Source: Porifericola rhodea
Lineage (GTDB): Bacteria > Bacteroidota > Bacteroidia > Cytophagales > Cyclobacteriaceae
Length of the DNA: 64,000 nt
Direction: 5' to 3'
Assembly: GCF_030506305.1 (NCBI RefSeq)
Contig: NZ_CP119421.1
Span: 4,170,501-4,234,500, forward strand
Below, in pieces: positions 36,431 to 44,720 of this stretch (the first letter of the stretch is position 1; every line of letters begins with the position of its first letter). The notes below the pieces were generated by a model, which worked only from the letters and a program-made list of their open reading frames with translations, had not been told where the DNA came from and made no database searches. The translations under genes were made by a program, and so were the position numbers.

Positions 36431-37396
36431 TCAATAGTATTTTTGCTTACTTAAATAAGTTTTAATGTACTCGCTTATACCTTCTTCCAGGCTATAAAAA
36501 GCCTTGTCATAACCTATTGATTTTAATTTGCTCATATCGGCCTCTGTAAAATACTGATACTTTTCGCGAATATCTTCGGGGGTATCTATAAAGCCGATAT
36601 TTTCTTCTTTATCCATAGCTTTGAAGACTGCTTTGGTAAGATCTAAGAAGGTGCGTGCTTTACCACTACCCAGATTATAAATGCCGGAGTCTATACGATG
36701 ACGCATCAGGAAGTAGCAAACCTCCACAACATCCTTAACATACACGAAGTCACGCATTTGCTCACCGTCTTTGTACTCAGGGTTATGCGAGCGGAATAGC
36801 TTCATTTCGCCCTTTTCCGAAATTTGACGATAGGCATGCCAGATTACTGAGGCCATACGTGCTTTGTGGTACTCATTAGGCCCATACACATTAAAAAACT
36901 TTAGCCCTGCCCAAAAGAAGGGCTTTTTTTCCTGATTTAGAGCCCACTTATCAAACTCGTTTTTTGACTCACCATACGGGTTGAGGGGTAGCAGTTGAGG
37001 AATGATGCTTTCATCATCTTTGTAGCCAAGCTCTCCAGACCCGTAAGTGGCGGCAGATGAAGCATAAACGAGCGGAATTTGATAGTCTACGCAGCGACTC
37101 CATATTTCTTTGCTGTAGTTAAGGTTTAGTTTATCAAATATAGCGGTATCAAATTCGGTAGTATCGGTACGGGCACCAATGTGGAAAATGAATTCAACCT
37201 CTTCATAATTACGGTCCAGCCAATCAAAAAAATCGTCACGGTGTACTTTCTCCTGAATTTTTTTGCCTTCCAGGTTTTTGAGCTTAGCCGGATCATCAAA
37301 TTGATCTACAGCAATAATATAGTTGAAGTTTTCTTCATTGAGTTTGGAGATCAGACAGCTACCTATAAAGCCGGCTGCCCCGGTGACAATCATCAT
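36431..37396 (-). CDS. hldD: ADP-L-glycero-D-manno-heptose 6-epimerase
   Basis: 321 residues of the extended SDR fold. The Rossmann motif TGAAGFIGS is at 5-13 and the active pair is Tyr141 and Lys145 (NPYGESKNEFD). The 'VDQFDDPAKLKNLEGKKI' region and the 'AATYGSGELGYKDD' region are typical of HldD (RfaD). It converts ADP-D-glycero-D-manno-heptose to the L-glycero form for LPS inner-core assembly. It diverges from queD-lpxB, placing two LPS genes back to back. Confidence 0.94.
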   Translation of the reverse strand: MMIVTGAAGFIGSCLISKLNEENFNYIIAVDQFDDPAKLKNLEGKKIQEKVHRDDFFDWLDRNYEEVEFIFHIGARTDTTEFDTAIFDKLNLNYSKEIWSRCVDYQIPLVYASSAATYGSGELGYKDDESIIPQLLPLNPYGESKNEFDKWALNQEKKPFFWAGLKFFNVYGPNEYHKARMASVIWHAYRQISEKGEMKLFRSHNPEYKDGEQMRDFVYVKDVVEVCYFLMRHRIDSGIYNLGSGKARTFLDLTKAVFKAMDKEENIGFIDTPEDIREKYQYFTEADMSKLKSIGYDKAFYSLEEGISEYIKTYLSKQKYY

Positions 37397-37487
37397 GGTA
37401 TGCGCTTTTTTTTGTTTCTATTATATTTTTAAGGAAGGATTCACCACCTCTTCTTGTTATCTGACTGTAATTCCGCCTTCTATTAAT

Positions 37488-37495
37488 TATATTTG
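37488..37495 (+). promoter_or_regulatory. Bacteroidota-type -7 element for queD-lpxB
   Basis: TATATTTG fits the phylum's TAnnTTTG -7 consensus exactly and ends 20 bp before the queD ATG at 37516. I could not find a well-spaced TTG -33 element, so this is a candidate only. Confidence 0.5.
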
Positions 37496-37515
37496 CGGCA
37501 AAATAAGCAGAGTCT

Positions 37516-37995
37516 ATGATTTATGTAAGTAGAAGAGAGCATTTTAACGCTGCTCACAAATTATATAACCCTAATTGGACTAGGGAAAAGAATGAAGAGG
37601 TGTTTGGCCCCTGTGCAAATGATAACTGGCATGGCCATAATTTTGAGATGATTGTGACCGTAAAAGGCAAACCAGATCCTGAAACGGGTTTTGTGGTAGA
37701 TCTGAAAAAGCTAAGTACTTTAATTAAAGAAAGAGTAATAGAAAAAGTAGACCATAAAAATCTGAATCTTGACGTGGATTTTATGCAAGGCAAAATGGCT
37801 AGCTGCGAAAATCTTGTTGAGGGTATCTGGAAGATATTAGCTCCTGCTCTTAAAGAAATAACAGACCGAGCAGTACTACACTCTATCAGGCTGTATGAGA
37901 CGCCAAACAATTTTGTTGACTTTTATGGCGAAGGTCTAGAGCAGGATACACAAGCAGTGCAGAAAGAACCTCACCTGGCAACGGCTACTGTATAA
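37516..37995 (+). CDS. queD: 6-carboxy/6-pyruvoyl-tetrahydropterin synthase
   Basis: 159 residues, a T-fold enzyme. The zinc ligands are His14, His39 and His41 (WHGHNF). Cys33 is the candidate catalytic residue. The Cys-to-HGH spacing is two residues longer than in E. coli QueD and matches eukaryotic 6-pyruvoyl-tetrahydropterin synthase (CNNPNGHGHNY-like), so either a queuosine or a pterin role is possible. No queC, queE or queF is nearby. The stop codon overlaps the lpxB start by one base, giving tight coupling. Confidence 0.88.
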   Translation: MIYVSRREHFNAAHKLYNPNWTREKNEEVFGPCANDNWHGHNFEMIVTVKGKPDPETGFVVDLKKLSTLIKERVIEKVDHKNLNLDVDFMQGKMASCENLVEGIWKILAPALKEITDRAVLHSIRLYETPNNFVDFYGEGLEQDTQAVQKEPHLATATV

Positions 37996-39125
37996 TGAAG
38001 TACTACATTATTGCCGGAGAAAGATCAGGTGACGTACATGGTGCAAACCTGATTAAAGCACTTAAACGAGAAGATGAAGATGCCCAAATAAGATGCTGGG
38101 GTGGCGATGCTATGGAAAAAGCCGGTGGCGAACTGGTAGTGCATTACCGTGACCTGGCTTTTATGGGGTTTCTGGAAGTGCTTAAAAACCTAAGAACTAT
38201 CCGTCGTTTTCTCCGACAATGTGAGGCTGACCTATTAAGCTATCAGCCAGATGTACTTATACTAATAGATTATCCCGGCTTTAATATGCGTATGTCCAGA
38301 TTTGCCAAAAAACAGGGCATACGCAACTATTACTATATTTCACCTAAACTCTGGGCCTGGAATCAGGGGAGGGCTAAGAAAATTAAAGCGAATGTTGATA
38401 AAATGTTCGTGATTCTCCCTTTTGAAAAAGATTTTTACCGCCAGTTTAAGTACGAAGTGAGTTATGTAGGTAACCCACTTTTAGATGAGATTAGAGCATA
38501 TCAGGCAGATACTCATTTTCACCAAAACTATGGTTTGGCTACTGAAAAGCCTATCATAGCCGTGCTCCCTGGCAGCCGAAAGCAGGAGGTGAGCAATATG
38601 CTTAATACCATGATGGAACTAGTGCCGCAGTTTGAGGACTATCAGTTTGTTGTGGCAGCCGTAAACAACCTGCCAGACGAAATGTATGCCGAAGCCGAGC
38701 AAAAGAAAAATGTAGCAGTTGTAGAAGGGAAGACCTATGATATTCTGCATCATGCATATGCTGCGCTAGTTACATCAGGCACTGCAACACTGGAAACAGC
38801 TCTTTTTGAAGTGCCACAGTTGGTTTGTTACAAAACCAGTAATTTTTCATATCGCATAGCCAAATTTTTAATTAAGGTTCCTTATATCTCTCTGGTAAAC
38901 CTAATCGCCAACAGAGAAGTGGTCCCTGAGTTAATTCAGCAGGACTTTAACACCACTAAATTAAAGTTAGAGTTGAAGAAGATCATTCAGGACTCACCCG
39001 AACGAAAAGCACAACTTAGAGGCTATTTTGAGATTAAACAGCTTATGGGTCAGGAGCGCGCTTCTGAAACCACAGCTAGAGAAATTGTAGAGAGCTTACG
39101 ACTGGAAACTACCAGTACCATTTAA
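37995..39125 (+). CDS. lpxB: Lipid-A-disaccharide synthase
   Basis: 376 residues of family GT19. N-terminal YYIIAGERSGDVHGANLIKAL, then RCWGGDAMEKAGGELV, and the central YYISPKLWAWNQGRAKKIK and LPGSRKQEV segments are all LpxB hallmarks. It joins UDP-2,3-diacyl-glucosamine and lipid X to make the lipid A disaccharide at the inner membrane. It is translationally coupled to queD. No terminator is visible before the 633-bp gap that follows. Confidence 0.96.
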   Translation: MKYYIIAGERSGDVHGANLIKALKREDEDAQIRCWGGDAMEKAGGELVVHYRDLAFMGFLEVLKNLRTIRRFLRQCEADLLSYQPDVLILIDYPGFNMRMSRFAKKQGIRNYYYISPKLWAWNQGRAKKIKANVDKMFVILPFEKDFYRQFKYEVSYVGNPLLDEIRAYQADTHFHQNYGLATEKPIIAVLPGSRKQEVSNMLNTMMELVPQFEDYQFVVAAVNNLPDEMYAEAEQKKNVAVVEGKTYDILHHAYAALVTSGTATLETALFEVPQLVCYKTSNFSYRIAKFLIKVPYISLVNLIANREVVPELIQQDFNTTKLKLELKKIIQDSPERKAQLRGYFEIKQLMGQERASETTAREIVESLRLETTSTI

Positions 39126-39607
39126 AAGTAAAATTTCCATCCATTAGATTTTAACTAGTTTACTCTACTTAGATAGTAGAGTAAGCCAGCCTTCCTTTAA
39201 CCTAAGCGTTAAGTAGTAGTTCTAATGCTATTTTCGTGAAATGCATAGGTGTTTTATAATACTTTTCCTGAATAATATCTAGTGCTTTTTAAGTGTATTA
39301 CGCAAAAAAAATATATGCAAAGCATGAGCTATTGGGTACTTAACAAATAATCTCAGTTTATTGGTTGAGTAATATTCTATCTCTATATAGATATGATGTA
39401 ATTTATTATTCTTCAATAACCATAAAAACAAAATATAATTTTTTAAAATAAAAATAAATTAGTTATTTGGTCGGTGGTTAGAAAAGAAGCCCGAGCCAAA
39501 ACACCTATTGTATTATCATTATCCTCCATGTATAAGTATTGAATAAAATGGCAAAATTTTGAATAATTATCAAAAACAAAGCTTTTTTTATGCGGAGGAT
39601 GCTATAA

Positions 39608-39636
39608 TTTTAAGTATTAATTGATAATACTTAAAA
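39608..39636. promoter_or_regulatory. Perfect 12-bp palindrome upstream of susC1
   Basis: TTTTAAGTATTA and TAATACTTAAAA are exact reverse complements separated by ATTGA. The site is centred about 137 bp before the susC1 start and fits either a dimeric regulator's operator or an RNA stem. Confidence 0.55.
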
Positions 39637-39708
39637 AGTTATGTTAATAATAACTATTTATTGTGGGTTGTTTTGCTTGGGTTTCACTTTCTTATCATAT
39701 TGCCTCTG

Positions 39709-39728
39709 GCTAAATGTTATCATTTAGC
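39709..39728 (+). promoter_or_regulatory. Leader hairpin just upstream of susC1
   Basis: GCTAAATG and CATTTAGC form a perfect 8-bp stem with a TTAT loop, ending 30 nt before the annotated start codon. It is not followed by a T tract close enough to make it a clear terminator. Confidence 0.5.
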
Positions 39729-39758
39729 ATTTGTTTTACTTTTTTCACAATAATCTAA

Positions 39759-42700
39759 ATGTTTATGAAAGAAATTCTACCCAGCATGCAGATGGGGCTA
39801 AACCGAGCCTTTTCATCTGTAAAACATGTTGCAGTAGTAGTGGTGTTGCTATTAACTACTACCGGCATGCTTTGGGCGCAAAGCAGAACAGTTAGTGGTA
39901 AAGTTACTGATGAAGAAGACAGCGGATTACCAGGAGTAAATGTTTTACTTCAAGGGTCTACTGTTGGTACCGTTACCGATATAGAAGGTAATTATTCTAT
40001 TGCTGTTCAGGGAGACAATCCAGTCCTGATATTCTCGTCAGTAGGTTATGAATCCTTAACGGAGGAAATTGGTAATCGTACGACCGTTAACGTTAACCTT
40101 CTGCCTGACCTTACTCAATTGAGTGAGGTAGTAGTAACCGCTCTTGGTGTTGAAAAAGAGAAAAAATCATTAGGTTACTCAGTCAGCGAAGTGGAGGGCG
40201 AAGCATTAGTACAAGCTCGCGAAATTAACCTGGGTAATGCACTTTCAGGTAGAGTAGCAGGAGTAAATGTAAGCAGCACCGCTACTGGCCCTGCAGGTTC
40301 TTCTCGTGTGGTTATTCGTGGTAATAGCTCATTAGGAGGCAATAACCAGCCCTTGTATGTTATTGATGGTGTGCCTATTGACAACTCACAGCTTGGTTCT
40401 GCTGGTATGTGGGGTGGTTCTGACTCTGGAGATGGTCTTTCAAGTATTAATCCAGATGATATCGCAGAAATAAGTGTACTAAAGGGTAATACAGCTGCTG
40501 CACTTTATGGTTCAAGAGCTTCTAACGGTGTTATCCTGATCACAACTAAAAAGGGAAGTGCCAGAAAAGGTGTAGGAGTAGAGCTAAACTCTAACCTTAC
40601 TTTTGAAAACATTATCAATAATTTTGACTGGCAGCGTGAGTACGGACAGGGTAACCGTGGTGCTAAGCCTACCAGTGCAGATGAAGCTTTTTCATTCGGT
40701 AACTCCTCCTGGGGTGCGCGCCTAGATGGCTCTCAGGTAATTCAATACGATGGTGTAAGCCGTCCTTATTCTTATACTGGAGACCCTTACGATGCTTTCT
40801 ACGAAACAGGCTTAACATTTACCAATACACTTTCATTATACGGAGGAAACGAAACTGCTAACTATCGCTTTTCAGCCTCTAACCTGGATAACGACGCAGT
40901 AATGCCTAATGCAGGTTATAACCGTAAAAACTTCACTATGAACGTAAACGGTAAGTTTGCAGAAAAGCTAACTTTCTCAGCTAAAGCACAATATAGTATT
41001 GAAGATACTGATAACCGTCCTCGTTTATCAGACTCTCCTGGTAATGCCAACTTTGCTGTGGCTACACTACCAGCTAATATTGATGTAACTAACCTTCAGG
41101 GTGATCCTAATAAGTTAGGTGCAAGTGAAACAGGAGAAGAACTAGCCTTTAGCTCCAATATCTACCTGACTAACCCGTATTGGGGGGCTTACCAGTTTGT
41201 CAACAGCGATGATCGTAACCGTATAATTGGTTCAGCATTAGCGCGTTATGATATTACTGACTGGTTATACCTTCAGGGGCGTGTGGGTATTGACCGTTAT
41301 TCTGTAAGAAGAACAAACATTGAACCTTACGGTACTGCTTACAAAGTATTGGGTGGTATGGTAGAAGGAAAAAGAACTGTACAGGAAATCAACGCTGACT
41401 TCCTTTTAGGTGCAGATCAGCAGTTTGGTGGCCTGGGTTTAAATGCATTTGTAGGTGGTAACCAAATGACCAGGTTTGATGAAAATATGACCATTAACGG
41501 CCAAAACTTTAACATTCCTTTTTTCCATGCAGTAAGCAATGCTGCTAACCAAAGCCCATCTTTAGGGTATAGCGAGAAGGGTATTAACTCTCTTTTCGGA
41601 TCAGTTGAATTGAACTATAATGAGTTTATTTATCTGACTGTTACAGGTAGAAACGACTGGTTCTCTACATTGGCACCAGAAAAAAACTCTATTTTTTATC
41701 CATCAGTAGGTACCAGCTTTGTATTTTCAGATGCCTTCTCTATGCCTTCTTGGGTATCATTTGGTAAGTTGAGAGCTTCCTGGGCACAGGTTGGTGGAGA
41801 TACAGACCCATATAATATCAATTTAACTTATGGTCTAACCGGTCAGGGACATCAGGGAGCGGCTTTAGCAACTATCTCTCAGAACAGTATTCCTAACGCA
41901 AACCTTCAGCCGTTAACAGTTACTGAAACTGAAGTGGGTTTTGACGTTCGTTTCTTAGACGATCGTTTAGGAATTGACTTTGCATACTACGATCGTTTAA
42001 CTGAAAATGATATTGTTAGTGCCAGCATTTCAAGAACATCAGGTTACACAGGTGTAGTTGTTAATGTAGGAGAAATGAGAAACTCTGGTATTGAATTGTT
42101 AGTTACCGGTCAGCCAGTTGTAACCAGCAACTTTACCTGGGAAGTAGTCGCTAACATTGCTCAGAACAATAACGAAGTGCTTGAGCTTGCAGAAGGTGTG
42201 GACTTCCTTTCAGGAGATCAGGCACGTTCTCAGAACGTATTTGTACGTCATGCTATTGGTTATCCTTACGCTTCAATATGGGGACGTACGCACAAAACTA
42301 TCAATGGACAGAAAGTATACGACGAAGACGGTCTTCCGGTAAGATCTGATGATATTGAATTGTTAGGATCAGGTGTTCATGATTTTACCGCAGGTCTTAC
42401 TAACTCATTCCGTTATAAGAACTTCACCTTTAATGCTCTTATTGACATTAAAACTGGTGCTGACCTCTTCTCTGGTACTAACCTTAATGCGTATAGCCTG
42501 GGGCTACACCAGAATACACTTGAAGGTAGAGAGAATGGCCTGAGCTTTAGTGGAGTTGATGAAGATGGTGAAGCTGCTACTTTTACCATTGAACCAGAAA
42601 ATGTACAGGACTACTACTCAAGAGTGGCTAGCCAGATTACTGAAGAGTTCATATACGATGCATCATTTGCTAAGTTACGTTCTATTCAGGTTGGTTATAA

Positions 42701-42905
42701 TCTGCCTAACTCATGGTTGTCTTCTACTCCTTTCTCTACTGTTACAGTATCTGCCGTAGGACGTAACCTACTGCTGTTGTGGAGCAACGTTGATAACATT
42801 GATCCGGAATCTACTTATAGCACCAATAATAATAGTCAGGGATTAGAGTGGATGGGTGTGCCTCAGTACCGTTCATATGGATTTAACGTTAATATCAAGT
42901 TTTAA
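39759..42905 (+). CDS. SusC-like TonB-dependent outer-membrane transporter 1
   Basis: 1048 residues; ATG at 39765 is an equally good start. A signal peptide ends at about residue 40 (LWAQ). A carboxypeptidase-D-like domain follows (about 43-118: VSGKVTDEEDSGLPGVNVLL). Then come the conserved plug entry QLSEVVVTALGVEKEKKSLGY and a 22-strand-type barrel ending in the aromatic residue of NVNIKF. SusC proteins are TonB-dependent import channels capped by a SusD lipoprotein; that partner follows 28 bp downstream. The substrate is unknown because no enzyme lies beside it. Confidence 0.94.
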   Translation: MFMKEILPSMQMGLNRAFSSVKHVAVVVVLLLTTTGMLWAQSRTVSGKVTDEEDSGLPGVNVLLQGSTVGTVTDIEGNYSIAVQGDNPVLIFSSVGYESLTEEIGNRTTVNVNLLPDLTQLSEVVVTALGVEKEKKSLGYSVSEVEGEALVQAREINLGNALSGRVAGVNVSSTATGPAGSSRVVIRGNSSLGGNNQPLYVIDGVPIDNSQLGSAGMWGGSDSGDGLSSINPDDIAEISVLKGNTAAALYGSRASNGVILITTKKGSARKGVGVELNSNLTFENIINNFDWQREYGQGNRGAKPTSADEAFSFGNSSWGARLDGSQVIQYDGVSRPYSYTGDPYDAFYETGLTFTNTLSLYGGNETANYRFSASNLDNDAVMPNAGYNRKNFTMNVNGKFAEKLTFSAKAQYSIEDTDNRPRLSDSPGNANFAVATLPANIDVTNLQGDPNKLGASETGEELAFSSNIYLTNPYWGAYQFVNSDDRNRIIGSALARYDITDWLYLQGRVGIDRYSVRRTNIEPYGTAYKVLGGMVEGKRTVQEINADFLLGADQQFGGLGLNAFVGGNQMTRFDENMTINGQNFNIPFFHAVSNAANQSPSLGYSEKGINSLFGSVELNYNEFIYLTVTGRNDWFSTLAPEKNSIFYPSVGTSFVFSDAFSMPSWVSFGKLRASWAQVGGDTDPYNINLTYGLTGQGHQGAALATISQNSIPNANLQPLTVTETEVGFDVRFLDDRLGIDFAYYDRLTENDIVSASISRTSGYTGVVVNVGEMRNSGIELLVTGQPVVTSNFTWEVVANIAQNNNEVLELAEGVDFLSGDQARSQNVFVRHAIGYPYASIWGRTHKTINGQKVYDEDGLPVRSDDIELLGSGVHDFTAGLTNSFRYKNFTFNALIDIKTGADLFSGTNLNAYSLGLHQNTLEGRENGLSFSGVDEDGEAATFTIEPENVQDYYSRVASQITEEFIYDASFAKLRSIQVGYNLPNSWLSSTPFSTVTVSAVGRNLLLLWSNVDNIDPESTYSTNNNSQGLEWMGVPQYRSYGFNVNIKF

Positions 42906-42933
42906 TTAGCAAAACTGATTGGAATAGAAAATT

Positions 42934-44445
42934 ATGAAAACATTATCATATAAATTATTTAGCCTATTGTTGGCTGGGCTTTTTCTGGTATCCTCTTGTG
43001 ATACTGATGAGCTTATAGATATGAACGAGAACCCAAATGCCGCAGAGGAGATTGACCCTTCTTATATGCTGGCGTATTCTATGCTAAGAATTTCGGGGGA
43101 TCGTTATGAAAGCTGGAGAGGAGTGATGATTTACTCTTCTACCATGATTCAGCATAATGCTGCACTACAGACGTATTGGTCTGGTGATAAGTATCTTTAC
43201 AGTGCCCAATATTCAGGAGCCCTGTTTGAAGCGGCTTATCCTAATTATGTTAAGATGCTTGCCGCAGTTATTGAGCAAACAAAAGATGATCCTGCAAAGG
43301 GTAATGTCTATGGTATCGCTCGTATCCTTTGGGTACTAGGCATGTCTCGCTTAACTGATATGTACGGCGATATCCCTTATTTTGAAGCTGGACGTGGTTT
43401 CTATGATAACAACTATTCGCCAGCGTATGACCCTCAATCTGAAATTTATGCTGATATGTTAAAGCAGTTAGAGGAGGCTCCAAGTACTTTTGATGCTTCC
43501 CTTACTGACTTAGGTGACAATGGAGTACAGGATGTCATTTATCAGGGTGACCTTAACAAGTGGGAAAAATTTGCTAACTCACTTATGCTTCGTCTGGCAA
43601 TGCGTGTGTCAAAAGTAGATCCTGCTATGGCACAGGAGTATGTAGGTAAGGCTATTGCCGGTGGCCTCATGGAGAGTAATTCTGATAATGCCTATGTTCA
43701 GCATACTGATGGTCCTGTAGGTCTAAATCAGAATGGTATAGGTCAGGTGTTCTTAGCTGATGACAATCAGAGACTTAGCAAAACTTTTGTTGACTGGATG
43801 CTAAACCACAATGATCCTCGTATAGAAGTGATTGCGACATTAAATCAGGATGATATTTACAATGGCCTTCCTAATGGATATGATGCAACTACTATTAAAG
43901 AGTATGAGGGTACTGGAGAAGAAGCTGTGCCTATTGAGCTTTACTCAACTACTAACCCTGAGTTGGTAACGCTAGATGCACCTATGTTCTTCCAGACTTA
44001 TGCTGAAGTTGAACTGCTGCTTGCAGAAGCTTCTATCCTCGGATGGCATAATGGCGACCCGGAAACACATTACAACAATGGTGTAAGAGCTAACATGCAG
44101 CACTTTACAACATACAATGAGTCTCTGGCTATTTCTGATGAGCAGGTGGATGCTTATTTAGCTGCCAACCCATATAATTCTGCAAACGGATTAGAAATGA
44201 TTGGTGAGCAATACTGGATAGCTACTTTCCTGAATGATTATGAGTCTTGGGCAAACTGGAGAAGAACAGGCTATCCTGTACTTACACCAACTAATTATCC
44301 TGGCAATATTACCGGTGGCCAGATACCTAGAAGACTGCGCTACTTTGAAGGAGAGTATGGTAACAATGGAGAGCAACTTCAGGCTGCTATCGCTCGTCAA
44401 GGACCTGATGAGTTTACTACGCGCATCTGGTGGGATGTTGAATAA
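42934..44445 (+). CDS. SusD/RagB-like outer-membrane lipoprotein 1
   Basis: 503 residues. The lipobox is LVSSC at about residues 18-22, so the protein is lipid-anchored. It continues DTDELIDMNENPNAAEEIDP, the typical opening of the SusD-like_2 group. This group is helical and TPR-like and binds substrate over the SusC pore. It is paired with the SusC gene 28 bp upstream and followed by a strong terminator, so the pair is a single unit. Confidence 0.93.
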   Translation: MKTLSYKLFSLLLAGLFLVSSCDTDELIDMNENPNAAEEIDPSYMLAYSMLRISGDRYESWRGVMIYSSTMIQHNAALQTYWSGDKYLYSAQYSGALFEAAYPNYVKMLAAVIEQTKDDPAKGNVYGIARILWVLGMSRLTDMYGDIPYFEAGRGFYDNNYSPAYDPQSEIYADMLKQLEEAPSTFDASLTDLGDNGVQDVIYQGDLNKWEKFANSLMLRLAMRVSKVDPAMAQEYVGKAIAGGLMESNSDNAYVQHTDGPVGLNQNGIGQVFLADDNQRLSKTFVDWMLNHNDPRIEVIATLNQDDIYNGLPNGYDATTIKEYEGTGEEAVPIELYSTTNPELVTLDAPMFFQTYAEVELLLAEASILGWHNGDPETHYNNGVRANMQHFTTYNESLAISDEQVDAYLAANPYNSANGLEMIGEQYWIATFLNDYESWANWRRTGYPVLTPTNYPGNITGGQIPRRLRYFEGEYGNNGEQLQAAIARQGPDEFTTRIWWDVE

Positions 44446-44469
44446 AATATGACAAATGATCTAATTATT

Positions 44470-44500
44470 AAAGTGGAGCGAAATGCTCCACTTTTTTTTT
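44470..44500 (+). terminator. Intrinsic terminator after susD1
   Basis: A perfect 10-bp stem AAAGTGGAGC / GCTCCACTTT (44470-44479 with 44485-44494) is followed by a run of T. Confidence 0.9.
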
Positions 44501-44610
44501 AGCTAATTTTTATTTAATTATCCTGTGAGTTAGTACTTATATTTTTGAGTGCTATAAAATTATCCTCATGCATCTTGCTTAAGTATAATTTCTTCTTTTA
44601 AACATATCAT

Positions 44611-44632
44611 CTGTATTTTATTATAAATGCAG
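44611..44632 (+). promoter_or_regulatory. Leader hairpin upstream of susC2
   Basis: CTGTATTT (44611-44618) and AAATGCAG (44625-44632) pair over 8 bp with one G-U, loop TATTAT, about 90 nt before the susC2 start. It is weaker than the structures before susC1 and susC3. Confidence 0.35.
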
Positions 44633-44720
44633 GTGTTTCGTTATATATTGCTCGAATATTGCCAAATAGCCTATTGGAAAATCCTAAAAGGCTGATATTT
44701 TCTAACCACTCAACCGATCT

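Larger units (their letters stand above)
39126..39758. other. Intergenic region upstream of susC1
   Basis: 633 bp, very AT-rich, no coding content visible on either strand. The distal part (39126-39560) shows no feature I can support. The proximal part carries three inverted repeats, at 39608-39636, 39637-39655 (AGTTAT/ATAACT) and 39709-39728, and presumably the susC1 promoter. Confidence 0.5.

Noticed and set aside
37554-37910. Open frame of 118 codons on the - strand
   Set aside because: Antisense to queD; the zinc-site motifs are on the + strand.
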